DNA of 64,000 nucleotides from Bradyrhizobium macuxiense (GTDB taxonomy: Bacteria > Pseudomonadota > Alphaproteobacteria > Rhizobiales > Xanthobacteraceae), in the NCBI RefSeq assembly GCF_007993935.1, contig NZ_VITY01000001.1:310001-374000 (forward strand), in the 5' to 3' direction. The notes beneath the pieces were generated by a model, which was not told the origin of the DNA, searched no databases, and saw nothing but the letters and a program-made list of their open reading frames with translations. Of this stretch, positions 45,354-53,582 are shown piece after piece. A program made the translations under genes and the position numbers. Numbering within the stretch: the first letter of the stretch is position 1; every line of letters begins with the position of its first letter.

Positions 45354-45971
45354 ATGACATCGGACACGCGGTTTCGGATCGTGGCAGTCGTGACGGCGCT
45401 CGCGACCAGCCTGTGCGCCGGCTACGCAGCGTCGGAGAGCGCAAGCCACGCCCTCGCCTCGCCGGAAAGCTTTGCCGGCATCGAGAATGTCGAGCAGCGC
45501 TCCGCGGCGATCTTCACCGAGCTCGGCAAGGTGCTCACGCATCCGCGCTGCACCAATTGCCATCCTGCCGGCGACAGCCCGCGGCAGGGCGACATCAGCC
45601 GCATGCACCAGCCGCCGGTCACGCGCGGCGCCGATGGCCACGGCAGCAGCGCGATGCGATGCTCGATCTGCCACCAGCACGCCAATTTCGATCCCGGTCG
45701 CGTGCCGGGTCACCCGGAATGGCATCTCGCGCCGCGCGAGATGGCGTGGGCCGGGAAAAGCATCGGCGAAATCTGCGCCCAGATCCGGGACCCCGCGCGC
45801 AATGGCGGCCGCAAGGTCGAGGAGCTGATCGAGCATATCGGCAAGGACACGCTGGTGGGCTGGGCCTGGCATCCCGGCTTCGGCCGCGCGCCTGCGCCGG
45901 GCACGCAGGCGCAGGCCGGCGCGCTGGTCGAGGCCTGGGTGAAGACCGGCGCGGCCTGCCCGGCGCCGTGA
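45354..45971 (+). CDS. Di-haem c-type cytochrome of the Mo-hydroxylase
   Basis: A 205-residue exported protein with haem sites C66-H70 (CTNCH) and C103-H107 (CSICH), both preceded by a signal peptide ending near residue 25. Many His and Met residues between and after the sites (RMHQPP, HQHANF, HPEWHLAPREM) could be axial ligands. It starts 11 bp after the 2Fe-2S gene. As no flavin subunit exists, it is the likely electron acceptor of the enzyme, feeding the respiratory chain. Confidence 0.88.
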   Translation: MTSDTRFRIVAVVTALATSLCAGYAASESASHALASPESFAGIENVEQRSAAIFTELGKVLTHPRCTNCHPAGDSPRQGDISRMHQPPVTRGADGHGSSAMRCSICHQHANFDPGRVPGHPEWHLAPREMAWAGKSIGEICAQIRDPARNGGRKVEELIEHIGKDTLVGWAWHPGFGRAPAPGTQAQAGALVEAWVKTGAACPAP

Positions 45972-46008
45972 GCGTCCGGGAACGCTATCGCTCTTTGGCT
46001 TTTTGTTT

Positions 46009-46058
46009 GAGCATGATCTTTTCGGAAAACCACTTCACACTTTTCCGGATCATGCTTT
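46009..46058. repeat. GCATGATC-type palindromic repeat
   Basis: GAGCATGATCTTTTCGGAAA on the left, TTTTCCGGATCATGCTTT on the right, with ACCACTTCACAC between. It is a near-perfect member of the common Rhizobiales element and overlaps the stop codon of the small gene that follows on the minus strand; a variant is at 19574. Confidence 0.85.
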
Positions 46059-46206
46059 AGTGGCGCTTGAAATACTGCACGTCGCGCTCGTGCTTCTCCG
46101 CCGCGGCGCGTGACTTGAAGGTGCCGAGATTGCGGCGCTTGCCGGTCTTCGGATTGACCTTGCGGGAATACAGCCGGTACTCGCCGGAACGCAGCTTGCG
46201 GATCAT
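46057..46206 (-). CDS. Small basic conserved protein
   Basis: A 49-residue protein, MIRKLRSGEYRLYSRKVNPK..., with TGKRRNLGTFKSRAAAEKHERDVQYFKRH as its second half. It is very basic (many Lys, Arg) and has a recognisable beta-hairpin/helix pattern like the small AP2/Arm-type integrase domain. It resembles short proteins found across alphaproteobacteria, probably nucleic-acid binding. ATG 46206 begins the conserved part, with GAGGCG upstream. The TAA stop lies inside the repeat at 46009-46058. Confidence 0.7.
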   Translation of the reverse strand: MIRKLRSGEYRLYSRKVNPKTGKRRNLGTFKSRAAAEKHERDVQYFKRH

Positions 46207-46261
46207 GACGTCGCCTCGCCAGTGCCTTTCGCACGTCAACGACACGCGCGCGCGAGCGTTC

Positions 46262-47080
46262 CTAGAAGCAGAGGTTGGTCACGGCGTTGCCGCGCTTGTC
46301 CTTGATGACGTACGGACAGCGGGCACGTTCCAGCGCCTTCTTGGCGTCCTCATCGCCGAGCGCGGCGGCCCGCTCGTAATAGGCCTTGGCGGCATCGCTA
46401 TCCTTCGGTCCGCCGCGGCCCGCTTGCGCGAAGGCGCCCATCCGCTCCAGCGCACCGGGATGGTTCTGCGCGGCCGCCTTCTCGAACAGCGCCCGCGCAC
46501 CAGCATCGTCCTGCGCGCCGCCCTTGCCTTCGGCCAGCATCAGGCCGAGCTGGTACTGCGCCTCCGCATTGGTCTCGGCAGATTTGGCGAGCAGTTCGCG
46601 CGCGCGTGCCGGATCGGACGCCGTGCTGCCGCCGAGCGCGGCGAGATTGCTGACACCGCGCGCATTGCCGGCCTGCGCCGCGCGCTCGAACAGCTTGCGC
46701 GCCTGCGCCTCGTCCTTGGCGACGCCGGTGCCATTGCCATAGAGCACGCCGAGCTCGACCATCGCCGATGTCGAGCCCTTGTCGGCTGCCTTGCGCCAGG
46801 CGCTTGCCGCTTCCGCGGTCTGCCGGTTGGCGGCATAGGCGCGGCCGAGCTCATACATGGCGCGCCGCGACGACTTTGCTGCGACCGCGCAATACTTGAT
46901 CGCGGTCGCGATATCGGCCGACGCGATGTCGCCCACGCCCTTCACGTCGGCCGGCTTGTCGGGATCGGAGGGATCGGCGGTGAGCCGGTCGCACAGCACG
47001 AGGTCGGCCGATTGCGCGTGGGCGAGCACGGGCGCGGCCAGCGTTGCGATGACGACAAGGGCCTGGAGAGATTTGGACAT
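46262..47080 (-). CDS. Exported Sel1-repeat protein
   Basis: A 272-residue protein with signal peptide 1-22 (AHAQ) and about five Sel1-like repeats with pattern AMYELGRAYAA, AMVELGVLYGNGTGVAKDEAQARKLFERAA, AQYQLGLMLAEGKGGAQDDAGARALFEKAA and ALERMGAFAQAGRGG. Sel1 proteins act as adaptors, and some regulate exopolysaccharide production in rhizobia. The final CPYVIKDKRGNAVTNLCF has two Cys that may form a disulfide. Co-directional with the ModA-like gene upstream (32 bp). Confidence 0.88.
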   Translation of the reverse strand: MSKSLQALVVIATLAAPVLAHAQSADLVLCDRLTADPSDPDKPADVKGVGDIASADIATAIKYCAVAAKSSRRAMYELGRAYAANRQTAEAASAWRKAADKGSTSAMVELGVLYGNGTGVAKDEAQARKLFERAAQAGNARGVSNLAALGGSTASDPARARELLAKSAETNAEAQYQLGLMLAEGKGGAQDDAGARALFEKAAAQNHPGALERMGAFAQAGRGGPKDSDAAKAYYERAAALGDEDAKKALERARCPYVIKDKRGNAVTNLCF

Positions 47081-47112
47081 GGGCGGCAGGTTGCGTCGCG
47101 GTGCAGGCAAAT

Positions 47113-47799
47113 TCAAGGCTCGAGCCCGGTCTCGCGCAGCACCGGCGCGACCTCGGGTGACGACAGATAGCGCAGCAGTTGATCGGCGGCCGCGGCACGC
47201 TGCGAGGCCGTCATGCGGCCTGCCGAGAACACCGCTGGCGTCTGCAAGCCCAAGGGAATTGGTCCGACCACCTCGATGCCGTCGACCTGCTTCAACTCAC
47301 TGATCTGCTGGATCGCGAGATCGGCCTCGCCGGTGACGAGCTTTTCCGCAGTGAAACCCATGGGAATGATCACCGCGCGCGCGTTGATCGCCTCCGCGAT
47401 GCCGAGCCGCGCGATCAGCTGCGCGAACAGGATGCCGCTGGCACCGAGCCGCGAATAGGCCACCGCGCGCGCCCCGAGCAAAGCCGCACGCAATGCGGCT
47501 TCGCTCGCGATGCCGGGATGCGCAGCCCCCGCCTTCACCGCGACCCCGACGTAGGAGCGCGCAAGGTCCTCAGCACTTTCCCGCGCGACGCGGCCCTCAC
47601 CGATCATTTCGTCAAGACCTTCGCGGGTCAGGATCACCACATCGGCGACCTCGCCCCCGCGCAGGCGTTCGAGCAGCGCCAGCGTCGGCGCGAAATCGGC
47701 ATCGATCCGGATATCGCTCGCGGCGTGGTAGGCCGCGGCAAGACGCGCGACCGCCCCCTTCAGCGCCAGCGTCGAGAGCACGCGAACCGAATGCTCCAT
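47113..47799 (-). CDS. ModA-like substrate-binding protein without signal
   Basis: A 228-residue type II periplasmic-binding-protein domain, closest to molybdate-type binders: VRVLSTLALKGAVARLAAAY, ADVVILTREGLDEMI, YSRLGASGILFAQLI, LVTGEADLAIQQISELKQVDG. It has no signal peptide, so it is not an ABC transporter receptor of the usual kind; it may sense a ligand in the cytoplasm. It starts five bases downstream of the GrlR-like gene B and is therefore translated from the same message. Confidence 0.8.
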   Translation of the reverse strand: MEHSVRVLSTLALKGAVARLAAAYHAASDIRIDADFAPTLALLERLRGGEVADVVILTREGLDEMIGEGRVARESAEDLARSYVGVAVKAGAAHPGIASEAALRAALLGARAVAYSRLGASGILFAQLIARLGIAEAINARAVIIPMGFTAEKLVTGEADLAIQQISELKQVDGIEVVGPIPLGLQTPAVFSAGRMTASQRAAAADQLLRYLSSPEVAPVLRETGLEP

Positions 47800-47804
47800 C
47801 CCGC

Positions 47805-48509
47805 TTACGCCGGTCGCATCAGCTTGAGCGCGGCGGTCAGACGGAGGCTGCGCTTGCCGGCAAGCGCGGTCGCTTCGAGCACGGCGCCCTCCGCATCGCA
47901 GGTGCCGGCGAAGCCGATGCCGACCTCATGGCCGCCGAAGATCGGATTCTCGCCCATCGCCGAGGTGTGCTCCTGGTTGAGGATCTGGCCCTTCCAGCGG
48001 CCCTTCTCGGAGGTGTAGGTGCCGAGATAATAGAAGAACGCATCGCCGCCGAGGATGCGGCCGTTGTTCAGCAGCATCACGCCGGTGAGGCCGCCGTCGA
48101 CCCCGTCGAGCACGCGGATGCTGATCGAATAGAGCCCGTCGACGATGCCGCCCTCGCCGACGCCGCCGGCGATCGGGACTTCGTCCCCGGTGATCGGCGT
48201 CATCACCGACTGGAACGGCACGCCGGGCAATTCCTTCAGCTCGCCCTTGAAGCGATAGAGCTCGCCATCGGGCGCACCCTTGGCAATGAGCGTCGCGTCA
48301 TCGGTGCCGGCCATCGCGCGATAGCTCGGATCGGGGTTGTGGCGGACGGTCTGGATCTCGACCGCGACCTCGTCACCGTGCTTTTCGTAGGTGCCGATAT
48401 GGGCGAAGGCCGAGTTGCCGCCGAGCATCTTGCCGCCGCCGACATACATCACGCTGCGGCCGACGGCGCCGCCCAGTTCGAACCGGACCTTGTAAAACCC
48501 TTCAAACAA
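47805..48509 (-). CDS. GrlR-like double-domain protein B
   Basis: A 234-residue paralogue of the protein at 39819, with the same two-domain layout: EGFYKVRFELGGAVGRSVM plus GGNSAFAHIGTY, then DGLYSISIRVLDGVDGGLTG plus GGDAFFYYLGTYTSEKGRW and NQEHTSAMGENPIFGG. The start is TTG 48509. It is followed by the ModA-like gene with a five-base gap. Identity between A and B is high in the second domain and low in the first, which suggests the second keeps the shared function. Confidence 0.8.
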   Translation of the reverse strand: MFEGFYKVRFELGGAVGRSVMYVGGGKMLGGNSAFAHIGTYEKHGDEVAVEIQTVRHNPDPSYRAMAGTDDATLIAKGAPDGELYRFKGELKELPGVPFQSVMTPITGDEVPIAGGVGEGGIVDGLYSISIRVLDGVDGGLTGVMLLNNGRILGGDAFFYYLGTYTSEKGRWKGQILNQEHTSAMGENPIFGGHEVGIGFAGTCDAEGAVLEATALAGKRSLRLTAALKLMRPA

Positions 48510-48610
48510 GCGCCGTGTCCCCGGCAGCGAAGATGCAATCGTTATCTAGCGCGGTTCATAACGCAGCGAAACCGCTTTCGGCGGCAAGCTGCCCGCAAAC
48601 ACTTTGGCTA

Positions 48611-48650
48611 AAAAGCAAGGGTCCGCCAAGGCAGTCGCCCTGGCGGACCC
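48611..48650 (-). terminator. glnII terminator
   Basis: On the minus strand GGGTCCGCCA, a 12-nt loop, TGGCGGACCC, then TTGCTTTTTAGCC. It lies 57 bp after the glnII stop codon. Confidence 0.85.
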
Positions 48651-48706
48651 GATTGCGGTACCGGATGGCTCCATCCGGCTCCGGAAGCCACTTAAGCCGC
48701 AGCCCT

Positions 48707-49741
48707 TTAAGCGGCAGCCTTGGCGCCGGTCGGAACCTCGGAGATCGTCTTCAGGATCTGCGAAGCGATCTGGTAGGGGTCGCCCTGGGAGTTCGGGCGG
48801 CGGTCTTCCAGATAGCCCTTGTAGCCATTGTTGACGAAGGAGTGCGGCACGCGGATCGACGCACCACGGTCAGCCACGCCATAGCTGAACTTGTTCCACG
48901 GCGCGGTCTCGTGCTTGCCGGTCAGACGCTTGTCGTTGTCCGGGCCGTAGACGGCGATGTGGTCCATCAGGTTCTTCTCGAAGGCGCCCATCAGCTTCTC
49001 GAAGTACTCCTTGCCGCCGACTTCGCGCATGTACTTGGTCGAGAAGTTGGCGTGCATGCCCGAGCCGTTCCAGTCGGTGTCGCCGAGCGGCTTGCAGTGG
49101 AATTCGATATCGATGCCGTAGCTCTCGGTGAGGCGCAGCATCAAATAGCGGGCCATCCACATCTGGTCAGCGGCGGTCTTGGACCCCTTGCCGAAGATCT
49201 GGAATTCCCACTGGCCCTTCGCCACTTCGGCGTTGATGCCTTCGTGGTTGATGCCGGCGGCGAGGCAGAGATTGAGATGCTCTTCCACGATCTTGCGGGC
49301 GACGCTGCCGACGTTCTTGTAGCCGACGCCGGTGTAGTACGGGCCCTGCGGAGCCGGATAGCCCTCGCCCGGGAAGCCGAGCGGACGGCCGTCCTTGTAG
49401 AAGAAGTATTCCTGCTCGAAGCCGAACCAGGCGCCGTCGTCATCCAGGATGGTGGCGCGCTTGTTGGACACGTGCGGTGTCTTGCCGTCGGGCATCATGA
49501 CTTCGCACATCACCAGCACGCCGTTCTCGCGCGCAGCGTCGGGATAACAGGCGACCGGCTTCAGCACGCAGTCAGAGCTGTGGCCTTCAGCCTGCTGGGT
49601 GGACGAACCGTCAAAGCCCCACAGCGGAAGCTGTTCGAGGGTCGGGAACGACGCGAATTCCTTGATCTGCGTCTTACCGCGCAGGCTCGGCGTCGGCGTA
49701 TATCCGTCGAGCCAGATATACTCGAGCTTGTACTTGGTCAT
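48707..49741 (-). CDS. glnII: Glutamine synthetase II
   Basis: A 344-residue eukaryotic-type glutamine synthetase, making glutamine from glutamate, ammonium and ATP. YIWLDGYTPTPSLRGKT, WGFDGSSTQQAEGHSSDCVLKPVACYPD, FGFEQEYFFY, INAEVAKGQWEFQIF, GDTDWNGSGMHANFSTK and DRGASIRVPHSF are all present. In Bradyrhizobium this is the second, nitrogen-regulated glutamine synthetase besides GlnA, expressed through NtrC and RpoN; a sigma-54 promoter is visible upstream. GAGAGG lies before the ATG. The gstI-like gene is divergent. Confidence 0.97.
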   Translation of the reverse strand: MTKYKLEYIWLDGYTPTPSLRGKTQIKEFASFPTLEQLPLWGFDGSSTQQAEGHSSDCVLKPVACYPDAARENGVLVMCEVMMPDGKTPHVSNKRATILDDDGAWFGFEQEYFFYKDGRPLGFPGEGYPAPQGPYYTGVGYKNVGSVARKIVEEHLNLCLAAGINHEGINAEVAKGQWEFQIFGKGSKTAADQMWMARYLMLRLTESYGIDIEFHCKPLGDTDWNGSGMHANFSTKYMREVGGKEYFEKLMGAFEKNLMDHIAVYGPDNDKRLTGKHETAPWNKFSYGVADRGASIRVPHSFVNNGYKGYLEDRRPNSQGDPYQIASQILKTISEVPTGAKAAA

Positions 49742-49833
49742 TGAACCTCTCTGTTGATGATGCAAAACCGTGAGGAACCGAAAGCCAGTCGGCCGCCGCA
49801 CGCGTACCCGGCCACCATCGGCCGGCTCTTACT

Positions 49834-49850
49834 AAGCAATTAAAATGCCA
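49834..49850 (-). promoter_or_regulatory. Sigma-54 promoter of glnII
   Basis: On the minus strand TGGCATTTTAATTGCTT: -24 GG and -12 GC are spaced exactly as in the TGGCAC-N5-TTGCA consensus. The start of transcription would be at about 49824, leaving a leader of some 80 nt before the glnII ATG. I did not find convincing NtrC sites (GCACC-N5-GGTGC) upstream by eye. The remaining gene-free DNA to 50280 is otherwise unremarkable. Confidence 0.8.
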
Positions 49851-50280
49851 GTCGCTGCACTGCGGCACCGCCGAGCCTGCGGATGTCCACAGCGGACATC
49901 GCATTTTTAGCTGCGACAAAGCAGCGCGGCTGGCATGCGCCGCCGTCAGCCAAAATTTTCTCTCCGCCCCCTCCGCCGCCCGTTTCTGCAGCAAATTCGG
50001 CTACGGCACCATCCGCCGATTAAAGCGGCGGCAGCGCCATGTGACAGTTCGTGTCCAAACATCGGGTGCCCGGCAACCATTGCCTCGGCCCAAGCGTTGA
50101 TCAGCTGCCCCCTGCCTCACAGGAAGCAAACCCGGACTTGCCCACGAATTAGACAAATCCTGACTATTTTTTGGTCACTTGCACCCTGCCGGGCTCGGAC
50201 CGATGTTGAAAGCACGGTAACCGCACACGAATGAGTCGGGCGCACCATGGAGGCTCGCACCGGCCAAAGGAGACTTTGAC

Positions 50281-50481
50281 ATGATCACCACGGGCCAAAA
50301 TCAGGGATCGGCAACGATCTATCAATTCCCGGCAGGAGGCCGCGCGGCTCTCGGCGGACGCCGCTATGGCGAGGCGCGGACGGCGCGCGATCTTGCCGCT
50401 GAAGTCGAGACCTCGGCATGCAGCGAGAGCTGGTATCATCAGGCCGCCATCGACGACGCCAAGCCGAGCCGCGATCACTGA
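50281..50481 (+). CDS. gstI: GstI-like glutamine synthetase translational inhibitor (DUF2735)
   Basis: A 66-residue DUF2735 protein: ATIYQFPAGGRAALGGRRYGE, then a polar middle and CSESWYHQAAIDDAK. In Rhizobium leguminosarum the 63-residue gstI product, divergent from glnII, inhibits translation of glnII mRNA. Here too it is divergent and about 540 bp from glnII. AAAGGAG lies before the ATG and a terminator follows. Family and position together make the assignment strong. Confidence 0.88.
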   Translation: MITTGQNQGSATIYQFPAGGRAALGGRRYGEARTARDLAAEVETSACSESWYHQAAIDDAKPSRDH

Positions 50482-50541
50482 TGTCGATCAGGCAGAGAGG
50501 CGTGACGCATAAACGTCGGACAACAGCAGAACAGTAAGAGA

Positions 50542-50575
50542 GGGTCGGAACGAAGCGTTTCGGCCCTTTTTCATG
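50542..50575 (+). terminator. gstI terminator
   Basis: GGGTCGGAACG, loop AAG, CGTTTCGGCCC (two G-T or mismatched pairs), then TTTTTC. It lies 60 bp after the gstI stop and touches the 3' end of the convergent gene. Confidence 0.8.
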
Positions 50576-50882
50576 CCAGCTCGCAGGCCGTCACCGGCTG
50601 CTTCGCATGCCGCAGCCTGGTCAGCCCGGCCCGCGTGATCTCGAGCGTGACGCCACCGCCTTTGTAACGCGTGCCGGTCAGCGACAACCGTTTCGTCAAC
50701 GTCACCGCCTTGCCGTCGATTTGCAGATGGGCGCGCGTGTCGCCATTGAAGAACGCCGCAATGAACTGCGTGCCGTCGGCGCAACGATAATTCCGGAAGG
50801 CGGACTGCGCCGGCGCCGCCGAGGAACCCAAGAACGCGAAAAGAATTGCGCCGGTGAGAATGGCGCCCCCGCGATAAGTCAT
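50571..50882 (-). CDS. MliC-like C-type lysozyme inhibitor protein
   Basis: A 103-residue exported protein: signal peptide about 1-26 (APAQS) and a beta-barrel of the MliC/PliC group with FRNYRCADGTQFIAAFFNGD, RAHLQIDGKAVTLTKRL, RYKGGGVTLEITRAG and TACELA. The two Cys likely form the family's disulfide. MliC-type proteins protect peptidoglycan from host lysozyme. No lipobox, so it would be soluble in the periplasm. Confidence 0.85.
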   Translation of the reverse strand: MTYRGGAILTGAILFAFLGSSAAPAQSAFRNYRCADGTQFIAAFFNGDTRAHLQIDGKAVTLTKRLSLTGTRYKGGGVTLEITRAGLTRLRHAKQPVTACELA

Positions 50883-50996
50883 ATTCTCCCCCCGAGAGGC
50901 CGGTTATAGACCTATCTGCGCCGATACTCCCGCGCCAAGACGCGCTGAATCAAGCCGTCATGAATCAAGACCGCAACAGCTGCAACAGGCCCGCCG

Positions 50997-51740
50997 ATGT
51001 CAGAAGCCCCTGCCCGTCACCTCAATCTCGCCGGCGCCAGCAATTTCCGCGACCTCGGCGGCTACCAGACGCGTGACGGCCGGACGGTGCGCTGGCGGCA
51101 GATCTTCCGCTCCAACCATCTGGCGCACCTCACCGAGCAGGACGTCGCCGTGGTGCGCGGCCTCGGGGTCAGAAGCGCATTCGATTTCCGCGGCGTCGCC
51201 GAGCGCGCCGAGGCGCTGTGCGGCATGAGCGACGTGACCGTGCATTCGCTCCCGGTCGAGCCGACGGTGGTAGCCGCGCTGCGTGAGATCGCGAGCAACC
51301 GTCAGCTCTCGGAAGCCGACGCGATCGACGTGATGCGGGATTCCTATCGCGGCTACGTGCAGGACAACACACCGCGCTATCGCACGCTGTTTGCCCATCT
51401 GCTCGAAGACCGGGCGCCGCTGGTGATCCACTGCACCGCAGGCAAGGATCGCACCGGCTTTGCCTGCGCGCTGATCCTCCACGCGCTCGGTGTGTCCCAG
51501 CAAGTGATCGCGGACGACTATCTGCTGACCAACCAGTACTACAAGCGCGATCCGGCCCACAGCACCGAGCTGCCCGATGACGTCAAGCAGGTGCTCGGCA
51601 CCGTGCGCGCGGCGTTTCTGGAAACGTCGTTCGCGGCGATCGATGCCGACTACGGCGGCCTCGACGGGTATTTCCGCGAAGGCCTCGGGCTCGGTCCGGC
51701 CGAGCGCAAGGCGCTTGAAGCCCGCTATCTGCAGGCCTGA
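50997..51740 (+). CDS. Tyrosine/serine protein phosphatase
   Basis: A 247-residue DSP-like phosphatase of the bacterial LipA/PtpB type. The N-terminal NLAGASNFRDLGGYQTRDGRTVRW block is typical. The P-loop is HCTAGKDRTG with nucleophile C146 and R152; the general acid is likely an Asp in the LRDYRGYVQ-like region before it. Substrates in this family are phosphotyrosine, phosphoserine or phosphoinositides. Single gene. Confidence 0.9.
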   Translation: MSEAPARHLNLAGASNFRDLGGYQTRDGRTVRWRQIFRSNHLAHLTEQDVAVVRGLGVRSAFDFRGVAERAEALCGMSDVTVHSLPVEPTVVAALREIASNRQLSEADAIDVMRDSYRGYVQDNTPRYRTLFAHLLEDRAPLVIHCTAGKDRTGFACALILHALGVSQQVIADDYLLTNQYYKRDPAHSTELPDDVKQVLGTVRAAFLETSFAAIDADYGGLDGYFREGLGLGPAERKALEARYLQA

Positions 51741-51749
51741 TCGGTTCGC

Positions 51750-51956
51750 TCAGGCCGCAGCGGCCTCGAGCTCGAGCTCCGCATCGAGATCGGCGATCAC
51801 GTCCTCGAAGGCCGAGATGGCCTGCTGGATCGCGGCGATCTGCATCAATTCCCAGCTGCCCACCGGCCCCTTGCGATTCTGTAGTGCTACGACGAGATCG
51901 CGCCGCTGTTCCTTAAGCTGAACGAGCGGTAAACCGTGATCCGGAAGATTTCCCAT
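51750..51956 (-). CDS. Small helical conserved protein
   Basis: A 68-residue soluble protein, MGNLPDHGLPLVQLKEQRRD..., predicted as two helices (VALQNRKGPVGSW, ELMQIAAIQQAISAFEDVIADLDAELELE). Acidic. No family is recognised. It is convergent with the phosphatase gene, ten bases apart. Confidence 0.55.
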   Translation of the reverse strand: MGNLPDHGLPLVQLKEQRRDLVVALQNRKGPVGSWELMQIAAIQQAISAFEDVIADLDAELELEAAAA

Positions 51957-52069
51957 TGCAAAACCCCTACCTTGGCTGGAGTTCCGCTTCTACGAAAAGG
52001 GTTCTGCAAACGACTTACGGAACTGCCGCAAATTTTATCCAACTGGCCTTCCCCCGTAGTCTTACGTAG

Positions 52070-52777
52070 TCAAGACGACGCGCTCGCGCTGCGTGCCACC
52101 GCATCGTTGATCGCACCGAGCAACGCTTGGGTGACACAATCGGTCGCCCACTCGCTCGTATGGAGACGCTCCTGCGCACCGTCGTCGAGCTCGGAGAGCG
52201 GAATTCCGGCATCGACCCATTGCTTCATCAGCGCAAAGCGGCGGAACAGGTTGACTTTCTTGCTTGCAGCGACGTCGGCGATCATCGGCATGAACTGGTT
52301 GGCGAGCTTGAGCACGTCTGGCGTACCGATGATTGCCTGGGTGTACTGCGAATCCATCACCACGACGTCCAGCGGCAGCGCGGCGAGCACATCGAGTCCT
52401 GCCTCGAATGTCGCTTGCACCTGATCGAAGTTGTAGTTCCTGTACACGGCGTTGGTGCCGACCTGCCAAATCACCATCACCGGTGCTTCGGCGATGACAT
52501 CGGACTCGATGCGCGAGAACTCTTCCGGCGCCTCTTGCCCGCCGATCCCCCGGTTGATGATGTCGATCATCCGGCCGAAGGACTGCTTCTGGCTTCGCCA
52601 TAGGATCTCCAGCCGCGGCGGAAATGGGAGAACTTTGTCGGCTCCCGCGGTCGATGATGATCCGAGGGCAACGATCTTGACCTTGCGTTCGCGCGCGAGC
52701 GCTTGCGCAAGATGCGGCAATCCGTAACTGAACTTGACGAGCTCGGGATGGGTTTCGCATGGCCTTGGTGTCGGCAT
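52070..52777 (-). CDS. SGNH/GDSL hydrolase
   Basis: A 235-residue SGNH-fold esterase. Block I is VALGSSSTAG (nucleophile about S41), block II NRGIGGQEA, block III WQVGTNAVY, and block V LHTSEW, though the usual D-x-x-H spacing there is unclear. No signal peptide, so probably cytoplasmic. ATG 52777 was chosen because AAGGA lies eight bases upstream; in-frame ATGs at 52786 and 52846 are alternatives. Substrate unknown. Confidence 0.85.
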   Translation of the reverse strand: MPTPRPCETHPELVKFSYGLPHLAQALARERKVKIVALGSSSTAGADKVLPFPPRLEILWRSQKQSFGRMIDIINRGIGGQEAPEEFSRIESDVIAEAPVMVIWQVGTNAVYRNYNFDQVQATFEAGLDVLAALPLDVVVMDSQYTQAIIGTPDVLKLANQFMPMIADVAASKKVNLFRRFALMKQWVDAGIPLSELDDGAQERLHTSEWATDCVTQALLGAINDAVARSASASS

Positions 52778-52901
52778 CGCAAACATCCTTGAGGCGAATG
52801 TACTGATGAATGCGCGCAGTAGGAGATGAAATCGGCGGCATTGCAAATGAAATCCGCCTGATCATAGTGGGTGGCAGCCTGTTGCTGATACGGAGACCGC
52901 C

Positions 52902-53582
52902 ATGAACGGAAAAGTCATCGTCATCACCGGCGCCCTTGGCGCGCTTGGCAAGGTGGTCGCCGAAGAAGCCCTCGCGCGTGGTGCGCGCGTCGCCGGCATC
53001 GATCATGCGGCCTCCCAATTCGCGGCAACGGCCGACCGTATCGAGCTCGGCGGCGTCGACCTCACCGACACCACGCATGCGACAGCTGCGATCGACAAGG
53101 CGGCGGCGCATTTCGGCCGGCTCGACGCACTGATCAACATTGCCGGCGGCTTCACCTTCGAGGCGGTCAGCGACGGCGATCCCGCGACCTGGCAGCGCAT
53201 GTATGCGATGAACGTGATGACCGCGTTCAACACGTCGCGCGCCGCGATCCCGCACCTCACGAAATCGGGCGCCGGACGCATCATCAATATCGGCGCACTC
53301 GGCGCCTTGCAGGCCGCCTCCGGCATGGGCCCCTACGCTGCCTCGAAGGCTGGTGTGCACCGCCTCACCGAGTCGCTCGCCGCCGAGCTGAAGGGCAAGG
53401 TCACGGTCAACGCGGTGCTGCCCTCGATCATCGACACCGCCGCCAATCGCGCCGCGATGCCGAAGGCCGATATCTCCAAATGGGTGACACCGAAGGAACT
53501 GGCTGCGGTGATCCTGTTCCTCGCCAGCGATGCCGCAAGCGCCGTCACCGGCGCGCTGCTGCCGGTCAACGGGCGGGTTTAG
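52902..53582 (+). CDS. SDR-family oxidoreductase
   Basis: A 226-residue short-chain dehydrogenase: ITGALGALGKVV as cofactor loop, GIDHAA indicating NAD use, NIAGGF, catalytic Ser in NIGALGAL replaced by Gly/Ala (the expected IIN-x-x-S has no Ser), Tyr and Lys in YAASKAG. The missing Ser makes normal activity doubtful. It ends with VTGALLPVNGRV. It overlaps the end of the GrlR-like gene C by four bases, convergent. GGAG is found before the ATG. Confidence 0.9.
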   Translation: MNGKVIVITGALGALGKVVAEEALARGARVAGIDHAASQFAATADRIELGGVDLTDTTHATAAIDKAAAHFGRLDALINIAGGFTFEAVSDGDPATWQRMYAMNVMTAFNTSRAAIPHLTKSGAGRIINIGALGALQAASGMGPYAASKAGVHRLTESLAAELKGKVTVNAVLPSIIDTAANRAAMPKADISKWVTPKELAAVILFLASDAASAVTGALLPVNGRV

